A stretch of 64,000 nt of DNA from Erythrophleum ivorense (GCA_026724425.1 JAIUCV010000001.1:4784001-4848000); one strand, 5' to 3'. Counted from the stretch's first letter, positions 49,324-61,661 are shown. Notes: generated from the letters alone by a model not told the origin. A program made the numbers and translations.

Positions 49324-49780
49324 TTAGAAGTTGTATATAACACCACTATTGTTTGTTTACTTTTGATTATTATATTTAGAATTCGCTAATTTAGTTTCTA
49401 ATTTGTATATGCAAGCAAAGGAAGTGAGTTGTGAAAGCTTATCAATTTGAATAAGAAGAAAATGAAAAAGAAGTGATATATTGAATTTATTATACATAAA
49501 ACATTAATTAACGGACCTAATTATAGCACATGCTCATTCTCTTCCTCCTTCTTTCCACATAAGAGATCTCCATCCACACCACCAATTCTACTTTCTACCA
49601 TTTAAACACATAAGATGAGCAAAGCAAAAGGCTTTGAGAGGGGACAAGAGGCAAGCTAGGGATCAAACCCATGTATATTAGGCCCTTCTAGAACTTAAGT
49701 CTAAAGGAGATGCCATTTAAGCCGAGGCTTTAACATTGAATGATGTAGAAATGTGTCAAAGTCACTAATCTTTTTTTTTG
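49324..49780. other. Intergenic, no gene seen
   Basis: Mixed AT-rich sequence without coding signal. It separates the gene-fragment patch from the inverted-repeat element. A block near 49650-49735 is slightly GC-richer and unrecognised. Confidence 0.5.
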
Positions 49781-50785
49781 TTTAATTATATTTTTTATCC
49801 CTGTAATTTGGCCTCGTATTCAAATAAGTCCTCATACTTAATTTGTTTGTAATTACTTCCTCACATTTTATTTTTCATTTGCAATGTTAGCCTTGCCATT
49901 AACTCACTCTTAACTCCATCTCTATGGTGGCTGATGTGGTTTAAATATCTCTTGAGATGGTGCACAGTATACCATAACATGGCATCGCTTGTCACTAAGG
50001 GTTAGACCTCTAACCAACACATGAGATTATCTTCTTTTCTCCACTATTTACCCCTTTGTTCTTGCTTGAGTCTTTGAGCTTGTTGGAGTGGTTGTTCATA
50101 TCCAAATCGCTAAGTCAAGGTTGACTTGAGAAGTAACAAGTGAAAGGAGAGGAAAAGAGAGGAAAAGCTTGCTATTTTTTTTTCTTATTCTCTTAGGCTT
50201 TTTTCTTTTGGGTGCAAAACCCATTTCTCTTTGAGAAAAAAAAAACATTTTTTCTCTTTTTTTTTTCTATGAGAATTCCAACACCCACATATTCATACTT
50301 CTCTTCCCTTTTAAGAATCAAAGGATCATCTACTTCCCGCTATCGTTCTTTTTTTTTTTCTTCTTCTTCAAAGCTTATGGGTTTATGTTTCTTTGTGTAT
50401 GCTTGTACTAGGAGGCCTTGTCATAGTTTCATTAATGGGTACATTATTGTAACTTGACAAAGAGAGGGATCAAAATGAGAGGATTTGGGACCCTCTTTTT
50501 TTATTTTATTTTGGGTTTGTAAGAGAATGTTACACTTTGGAGTGCCTAATCTTGAGCTTGATTTCCTTGCTCTTGAAGGTTAATTTCGCGTTTTATTGAT
50601 ATGTGCCATCTTAAGAGACGTTTAAGCCACATCAACCACCATAGAGATGGAATTAAGAGTGAGTTAATGGCAAGGTAACATTGCAAATGAAAATAAAATT
50701 TCAGGATTTTATTACGAATAAATTAAATATAAAGACTTATATAAATGTGAGGTTAAATTGTAAGGATCAAAAGTATAATTACAAT
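49781..50785. mobile_element. About 1-kb element with terminal inverted repeats of about 200 bp (MULE-like)
   Basis: The left arm (49781-49985) and the right arm (about 50600-50785, reverse-complemented) match along their length: taattata, tcatttgcaatgtta, ccttgccattaactcactct, taa.tccatctctatggtgg and gatgtgg.ttaaa. Such long terminal inverted repeats are typical of Mutator-like non-autonomous elements. Both flanks are runs of T, so a target-site duplication cannot be defined. The interior holds an 81-codon Phe/Ser-rich frame (50212-50457) driven by poly-T, probably not a gene. Confidence 0.82.
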
Positions 50786-53353
50786 TTTTTTCTCACGTAG
50801 TAAGAAGACATAGACAGTCCAAAGACAAAAAACAAACCAAGCAAAAGAAACTAGAAACAAAAACACGCAAGGCAAACTTGGTCCACGTCTTGTCTTATTT
50901 GAGAATTAGATAAGAATCTATCCAATTCTTAAATATTTTGTCTGACCCAAAAAAAATCTTATAATTTGCGATTCCACTCGATTCCTTTGAACCCATCCAA
51001 CGTTTGGGTTTTGGCCACCTGTCAGCTTAATTTCATGACCAACTTAAACGCCATCCACTCATAGTTCCTAGAGAATCTGTTCGCAATACTTTTCAAAAAG
51101 CTACACCACACCCAGCTCTTTCAAGCATGCAGGCATCATATAATCCTTATTTCACTTCATTCAGATTCTATAAATTTTTTAAGGTATAGATTTTAGAACA
51201 AATAAAAAACAATATATATAAATTAATATTCAATAATGTAAGTAAAATAAATTAATACATTGTGCCCGTCTTTTTCTTTTCCCCTTAATTGACACAATTC
51301 ATTTCTTAAAGACTGGAGGATCCATCCCCATTGAGACAAGTCATAATAGTCACAAAGGTTATACATCAACAGGGCATGCAGCTTTGGTTTGGTTTAAAGC
51401 CATCATCATCAGTGATAAATAAAATCTGATTTTAAGTAAGGATTTGTGGCATGTATGAGCCTGAGGTCAGTTTATACTTGATACATCAGATGAAAGGCTT
51501 GTACATGGTATCCTTCAGGGGGTGGGAACTGAAAAATCACAATAATAGGCACCATTTGATACTCAGATAATGTTAATTTGAGTTAGTTCTGTGAAAACTT
51601 TGCATGTCAGTGGCATTACAATTAAGAATTTATTTGATACACAGAATAAAAAGGAATAAAATAAAAATTAATTTTAAAGATAAAAAATATCATTGTATTT
51701 CTATTTAAAAAGAATAAAAATAGATAATTATTATTAAATAATAATTATAAAAATATAACAAATATTATATAAAATGAAAAAAAAATTATTTTTCTTCTCA
51801 ATACCAAACCGGCCATTAATAATATCAAACACATATTTGGGGTTAAGCCAAGTAATAAAGGTGAAATAAGAATATAAATAGTGTTCAAAGACCTCAAACC
51901 CACTAATGTAAACTAATAATAATAATATCAAAGTATTCATATTTGTTATAGACTGTAACTGGAAGTTTAATAGGATTCTGGAATATGCCCTCATTTAAAA
52001 TTTTGATAATTAGTATTAATTTATAAAATGTTTGTGGGAATAATGGACGGTCTTAAGAAATTACCCAATTGGTGTTGAAATCTGAATTAAAAATATAATC
52101 CTTCTCCATCTTAGCTAAATCAGTATATTTGATTTGAGATTTTCTTAAAATGACATCAACTATAGAGGAAGTCCAGGGAAGACCGGATGAGTCAAATTCC
52201 AAGAGATTTGATAGAGAATACCATTACAGATTGCAGAGTCATAATTGAGCTGTCCCAAAACCAAAGAGAAGAGGCTTTTCATCTCGCAGCTAATGAATAA
52301 TAATCCCTTGTAACTTTTTTAAAATACTGCTATATTATAGATATTTCAAAAAGTATATATATTCACTTATAAAATGTTTAAAATATTATTACTGAGTAAA
52401 GATATAATAATTTTTTCTCAGAGTTATAAAATTAATAAATTATATGGTCAATTTTTTTAATTTTGTTAACTTGTACTAATGTAAAATTACCAAAATAAAT
52501 CTAATTATAATGGAAGTAGTAAATGGCTAAATTTTAAAATTAGAAAATGATAAAGAGTTTAAACTTGCCATGTTTGACAGTCTACAAAGAGAGGATAAAT
52601 GGCCATAATTTCATTTGTAATTCTAACTAGAAAGATGGACACATAAACATTAGCCAAGGTTGGAAATTGCTTGGTGGGTTACCCATTTGAATCTTCTTCT
52701 ATGTCAATGACGTGATGACTATGTAAGGAAAAAGATATATAAACCCAAAATATCTAATTACAAAGAACAAACAAAAATTGTATGTAGTTTTCTTCTCATA
52801 TCATTGTTTCGTGTTTATCTTTTTCCCTTTACGAGAGAATCCACACCCCTATAAAATGACAAACGCTATCAATAAAAGCAAATGTAACCTGACATAACTA
52901 GAGGTACTAAAAGAGATTTTAAAAAAGGAGGCTAATTTTATAAAGTTCTCAGCTTTTAAAATGTTGTGTTTTCATCTTTAAATTATGTCAAATTTTTAAT
53001 TAATAAGTAAAAATATAAAATTTTGTAACTTTCACTTTTCAAGAGTTTGAAGAATCAGGAAACAAAATCTAAACCCATTATTTTATGTTGAATATCCGAC
53101 TTTTTAAGTCATTAGATTTAAATCTTATTGAATATGATGTGTGATTAACCAAAACAAAAACAAAACAAAGGGTAGCTTGAGAAAAAATATATATTTAATT
53201 TCTTATATATTTGTTGTTAAATTTTTTTAACTAAAGTATGATAAGTGTATAGTTCCCTAATAATATCATAGTAAGTGTATGATTTTTACTAAAAAAATTA
53301 CATAAATCTCTAATCAAATTATATATTTATCATATTATTATTAAAAATTATAT
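50786..53353. other. AT-rich intergenic DNA
   Basis: No gene is seen. Several short AT-rich repeats are present. 53082-53150 carries a word string (ttatgt.gaatat, ttaggtttaaatct-like, gtgattaacc) that recurs at 58678-58760 and 59033-59105. Confidence 0.5.
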
Positions 53354-56126
53354 TGTAATGACTCAAAAATATATTATGATGATAATACCAACAACAAAAG
53401 TAGTATATATGATAGTAATAATAATGAAATAATATATATATATGTAAATTAGAAAATAAATAAATAAAACACCTTTAAAAATTCTTGGTGAAAGATAAAG
53501 TTTAACTAGTTTTAAGAGTTTCTAAAGCTTAAAAATTTGTCTTAAGAAGGAAAAAAGGGTTGAAGGAAATATTAACACCCATTTTATACTTCTTCTATTT
53601 TATTTTATTTTTTCCTTCTCTTTTTTTTCTTTTCCTTTTTGTTTCTTTTCTTCTTTTTCTTCGCTAATCTTTTTCCAGACTTGGGCTTCCTTTTTTCTGT
53701 TGATTTTATGCATCTCTCTTGTCACTCTACCATTACCTTTTTGCCACCATGACTCCACTGCCAGCGTTGTGTATCCTCTCCCAAGCCTCCTAATTGTTTG
53801 TCCATCGGGGTGGAGGTCTGTAAAGTGTGGCTGAAGAGTGCTGTCAGATTGTGGTAAGTATCTTCATCACACTTCTATTTTCCTTCATTTTTGTTGCAAA
53901 AATTCCTTGATTCTTGCCTTTCCCTTATCATTCTTGGCCTATTCCCTCTTCGTTAAGGTAAAAAATGTTGCTACCTCCCTCCTTTTCATTGTTAGCCGAA
54001 ATTAGCTCTAATGATTTGGGGTTTATGGATGTGAGCCTTCCAATTGCGTTATTTGTATGCCAATCTTCAATTTTCAACTCCTTGAGGTGACCTTTGTGCT
54101 TAAATTACAAGTTAGTAACTAAATGAGAAGATATAAATTTATAATTAGTTATATGGATGAAGAATGAGGTTGTAAAACGAGGCTTTTAGTTAGTTAACTA
54201 TTATTGAGTTAGATAGGTGTTAGGAATTGCTAGTTTGGGTCCACATAATAATTTGGTAAATTATGGGTGTTGCTAGGAAGCTCTGCAAACAACACTAATA
54301 GTGGAAGAAGGTTGTTTTGAGAAGGAGAACAAGTCTCCTCTTAATATTTGGTGCCATTAGTGAGTAGATAACAAATTACAACATATTCTATGCGTTCTTA
54401 CATTACTGGTGAGCCTGTGGTAATAGTAATTAAATTTTATTCAAATAACTAGTGTATAATTTTGGCAGAGTAGGCTGTTAGGTTGTCTGTTCCTTATATA
54501 TTTAAGTTGATAACATGCCAATACGGGTTGACACAGATGCTCAACATTATGTGCTAATGAAATTGTGATAGGTACTTCCTGATATGACATGATGTATTAT
54601 TTGATAAATTAAGTGATATGGTTTGCTATTGATAGGGCGGGATGTGAGTGAGTATGTGATAGTTACTATGTTAGTAGATTTGGAAATGGTATTATGATAA
54701 TATGTGGGCTAAAGGTATATTTTATAACTTAGACCTTATGCTTGTTAAGTTCTTCTTTAAAAAAATTTAACTAATCAAAACTATAACTTCTAAAAACAAG
54801 ATTATATACTAACAATAAACATATATGTATATAAGTATATAAATATATAATAATAACTTCGTACTTTGATATATATATATATATTATAATTGGATGGGTC
54901 ATTTGAATACTTAAGTCATTGATTAATTATTTATTTATTTAATTGATTATCTATTTAACTAGTTTTACCTCAATTAACCTTTAACTAATCACTTCAAATT
55001 AAAAAGTGAAACTCCATAATTGTTACTAGCATTTTACGTGTAAACCACAATAGATAGAAGCCACTTAATCTTGATAGTAAGATAAGAACATTAATAGGAT
55101 TTCATGGATGTTAATTAAGTTGATAGCCTGGGTGCACTTATATGACGAAAAGGAGGCCTAGGCATAAAATAAGTTGCCTATTAGGCGTAGCTCCTGTGAA
55201 TAAGTAAGGAGCTGCCAACGAGGTATAATTATCTCCAAGGATACTTGCCATATTATACTAGTGACAGGTAGAAAAGGAACTACCCATTAGGTGTAACCAC
55301 TTATAATTAAGTAAGGAGTTGCCAACGAGGTGTAACCGCCACCAATGATAATAAAGAAATTATTAGTTTTCTCGAGTGGTTACTATGTTAAGGTTTTAAT
55401 ATTCAAAACTTCCTTTATACAACTGCTTTTGATGATGTGAAAACTTCGATTTCTAGTAAATTAGTTGACATTTGCCTTACTTTAATTTTATTTTAGTATA
55501 AAGCGTGTTATCACTGTGTAGAAATGAGAGAAGAAGATGAAACAATAAATTTTGATTTGATATAATTGTCTAATTTCAATTATTGTAATTTGTTACTTGC
55601 TCATTAAGTCTCAACTCACTCCTTAATTTTTTTAATATTCTAAATAGCAGTATTGGATTTAACCTACCCCCTTCATCTTAGGTCTAGAAGCATTAGAATG
55701 GGCAATCCCACATTGGGTTGCGAGGGCATAATTGATTGTAATTCTTTAAATTTAATTTTATTGTTGAAAGGTTCATAAATATGGCTCCACTTGTCACAAG
55801 TAGTATTTCTTTTCCCCTTTTTTTTGTCATTTTTGACATTTAGTGGTCGAGAGTAGAGCTCTTGTTGTTGTTGTTGTTGGACTTGATTGTTGGGGTATAA
55901 ATTTTGGGATATTCAAAATTTGGAAGAAACTCTGTTAAAATTTGTATAAAAGGTCAAGAATGTCTATAGGTATGTATGAGTACAAAATAATTAGTTTGGA
56001 TGCAACAATGCCATGTGTTGAGTTGTTGAAGGCCCTTTCCAATTATTTGTCATTATGTTTAGGCTTATAGAGGTAAAATTTGCTTTGCTCTCTGTACCAA
56101 TCACTTCCTTCTTTTGGGGCATGACA
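53354..56126. mobile_element. Probable solo LTR (about 2.8 kb, Ty3/gypsy-type ends)
   Basis: The left end is tgtaatgactcaaaa; the right end is ttttggggcatgaca, whose reverse complement tgtcatgccccaaaa matches the left end at most positions. The element starts TG and ends CA. The 5 bp on either side are both tatat (53349-53353 and 56127-56131), a possible target-site duplication, though the sequence is simple enough to occur by chance. No reading frame of note occurs in the 2.77 kb and no second LTR is present, which suggests LTR-LTR recombination. TGTAAC/TGTAAT ends with a ...GGGGC(A/G)TxACA terminus are common for long plant gypsy LTRs. Confidence 0.68.
55155..55350. repeat. Imperfect tandem repeat (period about 110 bp) within the solo LTR
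   Basis: Both units contain cctattaggcgtag or cccattaggtgtaa, then ataa.taagtaaggag, ttgccaacgaggtgtaa or ctgccaacgaggtataa, and a cc/ctccaa.gat tail. The first unit is near 55160-55240 and the second near 55270-55350. The repeated ggag.tgccaacgagg words may be promoter-type subrepeats of the LTR. Confidence 0.75.
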
Positions 56127-56821
56127 TATATACTTATCATATTTTAATTAAAAATTTTGATAACAAAAAATATAAATAAGTGCACCTAAGACTAATTCAT
56201 TAAAAAAACAAAACAAAATAAAACAACCATATTAACACGGGAAGAATTGCTCACTAGCAACTTTTTTAACTAGACAAATAAATGATATGGTAAAAATATC
56301 AAAAGCAAGAGAAATGGCAATTGAAGGAAATTTGAGCACTTATTTGCACAATAAAAGAATCTTTTCGAATCTTTGTTTCATGCGGCTGCAACCATGATCA
56401 CTGAAGGAATTATGGCCGCTCATTTGTAATAGATGCACCATAATTCATAGGAAGGTCTAAATTGCTTTGAGAGAACTCCTTTCTCTCTTATTTTGTGTCT
56501 TTTTCTTAGTGTTCTTCTCTCGGAAAACTTTTAATGTATATATTTTGTTTTTGGTAATTTTTCTTATTCAATAACTAATTCAATTTAAAATAATTGACTA
56601 TCCAATTTAAAATTCAAAACATTAAATAATTTAATTGTTAATTTATAAAAATAAATTATTTATTTATTTATTCATTTAAATAAATTAAGATATTAAATCA
56701 ATCATAAATCACCCCATCATAAATTACTCATTTTTTAACCACAGTCATCATCATCTTTCATTGTAATAATCTTCTTCACATACACGCACAGTGCGCGCAT
56801 TCCCCCAAACAAAATTGGCAG

Positions 56822-56994
56822 GTTCTTGTGAGTGTTCATTGGACAACATCAATACAGGCACAGGGAGAAGTAGGAGAGAAATAGAAACCTTGATTCTGGG
56901 TGGCAAATTCTCCTATGCTTGGGACCCTCCTTTTATCCTCCTGCCAACAAACTCTAATTATATAGGTGATTGTTCTCAAGGATTTGCTAGTTAA
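56822..56994 (+). pseudogene. TPD1-like secreted protein pseudogene, second exon only, internal deletion
   Basis: Follows an intact-looking acceptor (ttggcag, ending at 56821) with the same phase as the functional copy. It reads GSCECSLDNINTGTGRSRRE and then IE. It then jumps over about 53 codons to GGKFSYAWDPPFILLP, ending GDCSQGFAS and a stop. The lost part contains the WKVTVTN core and three or four of the conserved cysteines. No first exon with a signal peptide is visible upstream. The reading frame is still open, so expression cannot be excluded, but a family-typical fold is unlikely. Confidence 0.85.
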
Positions 56995-59248
56995 CGGGCA
57001 ACTCTTATTTAAATATATGATTGGTGTTTTAGAAACTGAACTTAACAATTTTATTATAACTCTCCGTTGATACATCAAATGATCCAAAGTAAACTCCTTT
57101 TGTATCATAACATATTCAATGAAATTGTACTTACAGCAATAATAGAGCTTTATGTCGCACACTTACTTGTAAAGAGTCATCAAAATAAGGTTTCTTTTTT
57201 AATTCTTTATAATTTCACTCAAATTTTTAATTTGTTCTTGTATTTAAACTTTCATTAATATTTTGTTATATTATATTAATATAGCTGACCATATTCCATT
57301 TTGATACTCATAATAGGGATAATTCATACCTACAGGAGTAAAATCTACTCATATGGGTGGCTTAAGCTACATCATCTAAATTTAGCAATATATTAACAAA
57401 AGCTTAGTGATATAAGACAATATTAAAAAAAAAGTTAAAAATACAAGGGACTCGATTATAATTTTTTATATTAATAGAAAACAAATTAACAAAATTAAGT
57501 AATACTATGAGAACCAACAAAGTAATTCAATCTTTAAACAAGTATTTCAATTTTTTTAAAAAAATCTTATGTACAATACGGTACAACTGATTCATAACCA
57601 AGCTAAATTTGCACATGTGTGAGGCCACATGACAAATGGTTGAAATTTTTTTGTTAATAGTGTCAAATTCTTAAAATTAAATCATAGTCATTATATGTGC
57701 AAATATTATGTTGTATTTAATAATTTTTCTTTAATGAATTTTATTATATGACATATTCATTTTGTCATGTTTTTATTAATTTTTTACACCCATTTTGGAT
57801 ATAAAATGTGCACTTAAAATTTTTTTCATTATTAAAAAATGGAAAAATACACAAACGACTCATGCTTTATATATTTCATAATTTAATTTATTTCGTTTCC
57901 ATATCCTAATTATTCTGTTCAGTTTCCAACTCAACCACCATATTTCCCAAACTGTTTGTTCACAACTTTAAAGCCAATCAGCCAAGATTTTGACTCCAAT
58001 AGGCAAGATTTTGATTTTGTTCTCGATGTTAATTTTAAACCCTAAATATTCCGTTTGTGATTTCAAACTTAGGCATCCATCTTCTTTTAATTTTCGTTAA
58101 TTATTTAATGGAAGGTGAAAGGATTTACTCTCATATTTGCTATAATTTAAGAGTTTTTTTTTATCCCAAATTTTAAAGTACACGGTGATTATTTATGAAT
58201 AAATCAAAAATAGAAGAAGTATCTATTCATTTTTTTTCCTTAAGAAAAATTATATTTAGAAGCTACGTATACCTTAGAATTTCCATTTTTTAATCATTGC
58301 ACAAGTTATATATTACTATTATATTAGGATTTTCAACTTGACAATTGGTGGACATAATGCAACCATTCATTTTCAACTAATGGAATGACCAACTGCTCAA
58401 TTATTACTTATACAAGTATATTAGAATTATTGAGTTTTTATTACAATATGTTACATCTTACTCATTTATCATAAAATTTATTAAAAAAAGAATAATATAA
58501 TTTTGTTTTTAAGAAGTAGAAGTAGAGAGTAAAGATGACATAAAATACACGTTAACTTTTTGTCTTTAATATTTTATATTTAATAATTATTAATCATATA
58601 TATATATATATATATATAACCCACACAGCTAAAAAAACTTGTTAAAATAAAGGGAAACAGAAAAAACCAAATACTTCATTATGTGCTGAATATCTCACTT
58701 GGATTTATTAGGTTTATTAGGTTTAAATCTCATCAATTACGCTGACTGATTAAATAACCCAATTTTCTTCTTAATTAGGCAACCATATGGACGAAGGTAG
58801 AGTTGCTCATTGACTGTCTATTAAACTAGGCAACCAAGCCATTAATTAAGTATAGTGAGAGAGAAAATAGGAAACAACGAGAGAAAATAGTTTTCATCCA
58901 TTTTTTGGGTTCTATTTTAAAATACAAAAATTCTAAAAATAAAAAATAATCGTGCCTATGAATTTTTCTTTATTTTTTAAAAATAAAAACAGTTTTTTTT
59001 TTTGGGAAAACAGGAATCTGACGTATCCATCCCTTGTTATGTGGAGGACATCTAACTCGGAGTTATTAGGTTTAAATCTCATTAAATACGGTGCGTGATT
59101 AACCCAAATTTCTGAAAATAAAAAAAGAAGAAAGAAAGAAAGAAAGAGAGAGAGAGACAGAGAGAAAAACAGAACACCCATATTGACTCTCCATTTAATT
59201 AGACAATCAAGCCGTTCGGTAAGCTATCAGAAGCGAGAGAGAAAAAAA
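56995..59248. other. AT-rich intergenic DNA and TPD1-like promoter
   Basis: No gene is seen between 56995 and 58670. 58678-58870 and 59033-59240 are related segments forming a duplicated promoter/leader region. 59120-59165 is a purine tract (gaaa)n(ga)n about 85-130 bp before the ATG, a possible GAGA-type element. Confidence 0.5.
58678..59240. repeat. Tandem duplication of the TPD1-like upstream region
   Basis: 58678-58870 and 59033-59240 share, in order, ttatgtg..ga.atct, ttattaggtttaaatctcat, tgattaa..cccaa, ttga(c)t(g/c)tc.att, a.ttag(g/a)caa(c/t)caagcc and a final g.gagagagaaaa. The downstream copy runs into the ATG at 59249. The upstream copy ends in a similar gagagagaaaata but has no ATG at that point. 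Confidence 0.75.
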
Positions 59249-59709
59249 ATGGCAACCATCATCAAGAATTCTCTTATAACAATCACCTTCTTTGCCTTCA
59301 TCATCCATGGTACGTATGATCATGATGCTTCTTAATTCATCTTTCCTTCTGGGTTTCTGTCTAATTTTCTGTCTGACCAAACAAACTTGCAGGGTGTTGT
59401 GATTGTTCTTTGAACAACATCAACATAGGAACAGCGAGAAGTGGGAGAGAAATAGAGGGGCAGCCAGAGTGGAAGGTGACAGTGACAAACAATTGCTCTT
59501 GTTCACAAAGCCAAATAAAGTTAGCTTGTAAGGGATTTCAGAGTTCAGAAAGTATTGACCCTTCTCTTATTTCCAAGAAAGGAGATAGCTGCCTCCTCAT
59601 TAATGGCAATCCCTTGAAACCTTTCTCTTCTGTCAATTTCTCCTATGCTTGGGATCCTCCTTTTCTTCTCTTGCCATCAAGCTCTGTTATAGCTCATGAT
59701 TGCTCTTAA
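59249..59709 (+). CDS. TPD1-like small secreted cysteine-rich protein, two exons, 125 aa
   Basis: Exons 59249-59309 and 59393-59709 with a GT-AG intron of 83 bp, 126 codons. The first 20 or so residues are a hydrophobic signal peptide (IIKNSLITITFFAFIIHG). The mature part begins CCDCSLNNINIGTARSGREI and continues GQPEWKVTVTNNCSCSQ, then FSYAWDPPFLLLPSSS. Cysteines are at 22, 23, 25, 55, 57, 66, 87 and 124. This is the pattern of the TAPETUM DETERMINANT1-like family, apoplastic ligands. TPD1 itself signals to the EMS1 receptor kinase in anthers, but most relatives have no known role, so the receptor and tissue here are unknown. A poly(A)-type signal aataaa lies near 59780. A truncated relative lies 2.3 kb upstream on the same strand, which indicates local tandem duplication. 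It appears intact. Confidence 0.88.
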
Positions 59710-60159
59710 AGATTTTTGCTTCCCCGCAGTTTGGTAATCAGCTTGGTTTACAAAATACTTGTAAACTGAGTTAGATTATGAATAAATATACATGATTTTC
59801 ATTGAAATTCACTTTTCTGGGGTTGGTGTAGACTGAATCAATTGAAGAATTTCTCTCAAAGAAATTTATCTTTGACACCTTTTAAGTTTTTTACTCCTTC
59901 GTTCACGCCAACATGCTCTGACATCCCTTATTGCTCTTGAGATTTTGGTTTGAGGCAATTTGAAGCCTTGAAAGTAAGAAATTCCTAGGTAATTATTAGC
60001 ATGGTTTACAAAAAAAAAAATATACATATATATATATATATATATAGATTAAATTGATCTTGAATATACCTATGAACATACATATCATATATTGTTTTCA
60101 AGTGAAATTCAGTATTATTAGTTTGGTTTTGGAGTTTTGTGGAGACTGCACTTATCAAA

Positions 60160-60378
60160 ACATTTGAGTAAATTATACAGATTTTTTTTTAATTTTATTG
60201 AAAATATACAGATTTATCTTAAAATAAAGAATTAATTACATAAACTTTTTTTGAGTCTTTTTTTTAAATTACAATTATTTTCTTTCTATTTTCAATAGGA
60301 GTTTGTATATATTTTAAAAATAAAAAAGTTATATAATTTTAGTAAAATTTAGAAAACATCTGTGTAATTTATTCAACA
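60160..60378. mobile_element. Foldback (MITE-like) element, smaller copy
   Basis: The left end gagtaaattatacagat is inverted at the right end (atctgtgtaatttattcaa on the plus strand), with further complementarity inside. It shares its end sequence with the element at 60735-61073. Non-coding. Confidence 0.6.
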
Positions 60379-60734
60379 ATTTTTTAAATGAATCATTTTA
60401 GATACTTTTTAACTTTTCTTGATCATTACTTATAGAAAATGAGATTTCATGAACCGAACAAGGGTGGATTGGGTGTTTTAAGTAATGAGATTTTGATACA
60501 CAACTAGGGCAAAATTTAAAGAATGTTAGTCATTTTGGTAGAATATTATCATATTATGTCATGTGTTTGGATATTGATTATTTGTAGAATATGCCATCCT
60601 TTAAATAACAGGCTGTCTGTAAGTTGGCAATACCTGCTTTTCTTTTTGTTTTTACTTTATTTGGGACTTAATATGTTAAAAATAAAAAAAAATTAAATGA
60701 TTTTCATGTATTTATTATTAAATTTGTTAACAAG

Positions 60735-61073
60735 TAGCATAAATTACTCAAAATTTTCTTGATTTTTGTTAAAATTATACAAATCTCCCACCTATTTTTA
60801 AAATATATAGAAATCTTTCTTGAAATAAAAATCTATTTATATTTTAGTCCAATTTAAATTTTTTTATTAAAATACTCTCAATTAAACCTAAATATATATT
60901 TTTTAATAAAAAATTTAAATAGAAGGTATTTTAATAAAAAAAAGTTTAAAATTAGACTAAAATATAAAATAATTTTTTATTTTAAGAAAAAATTCTATAT
61001 ATTTTAAAAATAAAAAAATTTATATAATTTTAACAAAACTTATGAAAAAATTATATAATTTACTCTAACTAAT
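60735..61073. mobile_element. Foldback (MITE-like) element with arms of about 140 bp
   Basis: The left arm 60735-60890 and the right arm about 60935-61073 are inverted copies. Matching blocks include ttttgttaaaattata, tttttaaaatatatagaa, tatattttagtc and ttttttattaaaatac (the last abuts the loop). A transcript through it would fold into a long hairpin. No coding capacity. Confidence 0.75.
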
Positions 61074-61607
61074 AATATGTAAATACCACATCATTGACTC
61101 CAGTACACATGTGAACTTCTGAAGAGCTGCACTAACCACCAAGTTAATGTGTAAAAAGTCAATTAGAGAAATCCAAGGGAAAAACTAATTTCGTCCCCGG
61201 GGTATTTTTGCAAAATGTCGATGGATCTGCTCTTTTAAAGTGTAAACTAGAGTGGTTGGGCTGGGTGCACGGGGCTTCGGATGAGAAAAAATTAAAAAAA
61301 AATTTAAAAAAATATCACGTCATAAATAGTTTTAAAACAATAAATTTACAATAAAAATAAATTATATATATAATTAATTGTAAATATAAGTAGCTATAGA
61401 TTAAAAAGAAAAATCAGTAGTAACAACATAAAAATTATTTCTGAATACATAAAACTATTATTTTTAATGTTCTTATCTAAGAATTATTCACTTCTACTTT
61501 ATCTTTTTAAAGTGCAAGGTCCACTTTTAAGAGAGGCAAATCCGGCGTACAGTCACCTAGTATCGATTCCTTTAAAACTAAATGTTTAGAATACTGTACC
61601 ACCACTA

Positions 61608-61660
<53 letters not shown>
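61608..61660. repeat. (TA)n microsatellite
   Basis: gtgtgtgtatata... followed by an uninterrupted TA run of over 40 bp. It generates Tyr-Ile false frames on both strands. Confidence 0.95.

Positions 61661-61661
<1 letters not shown>

Noticed and set aside
50212..50457. 81-residue frame inside the long-TIR element
   Set aside because: Driven by poly-T/poly-A runs, with no recognisable domain, so not annotated as a gene.
55862..55880. (TTG)n run considered as an RTE tail
   Set aside because: No conserved RTE end sequence beside it. It lies within the putative solo LTR.
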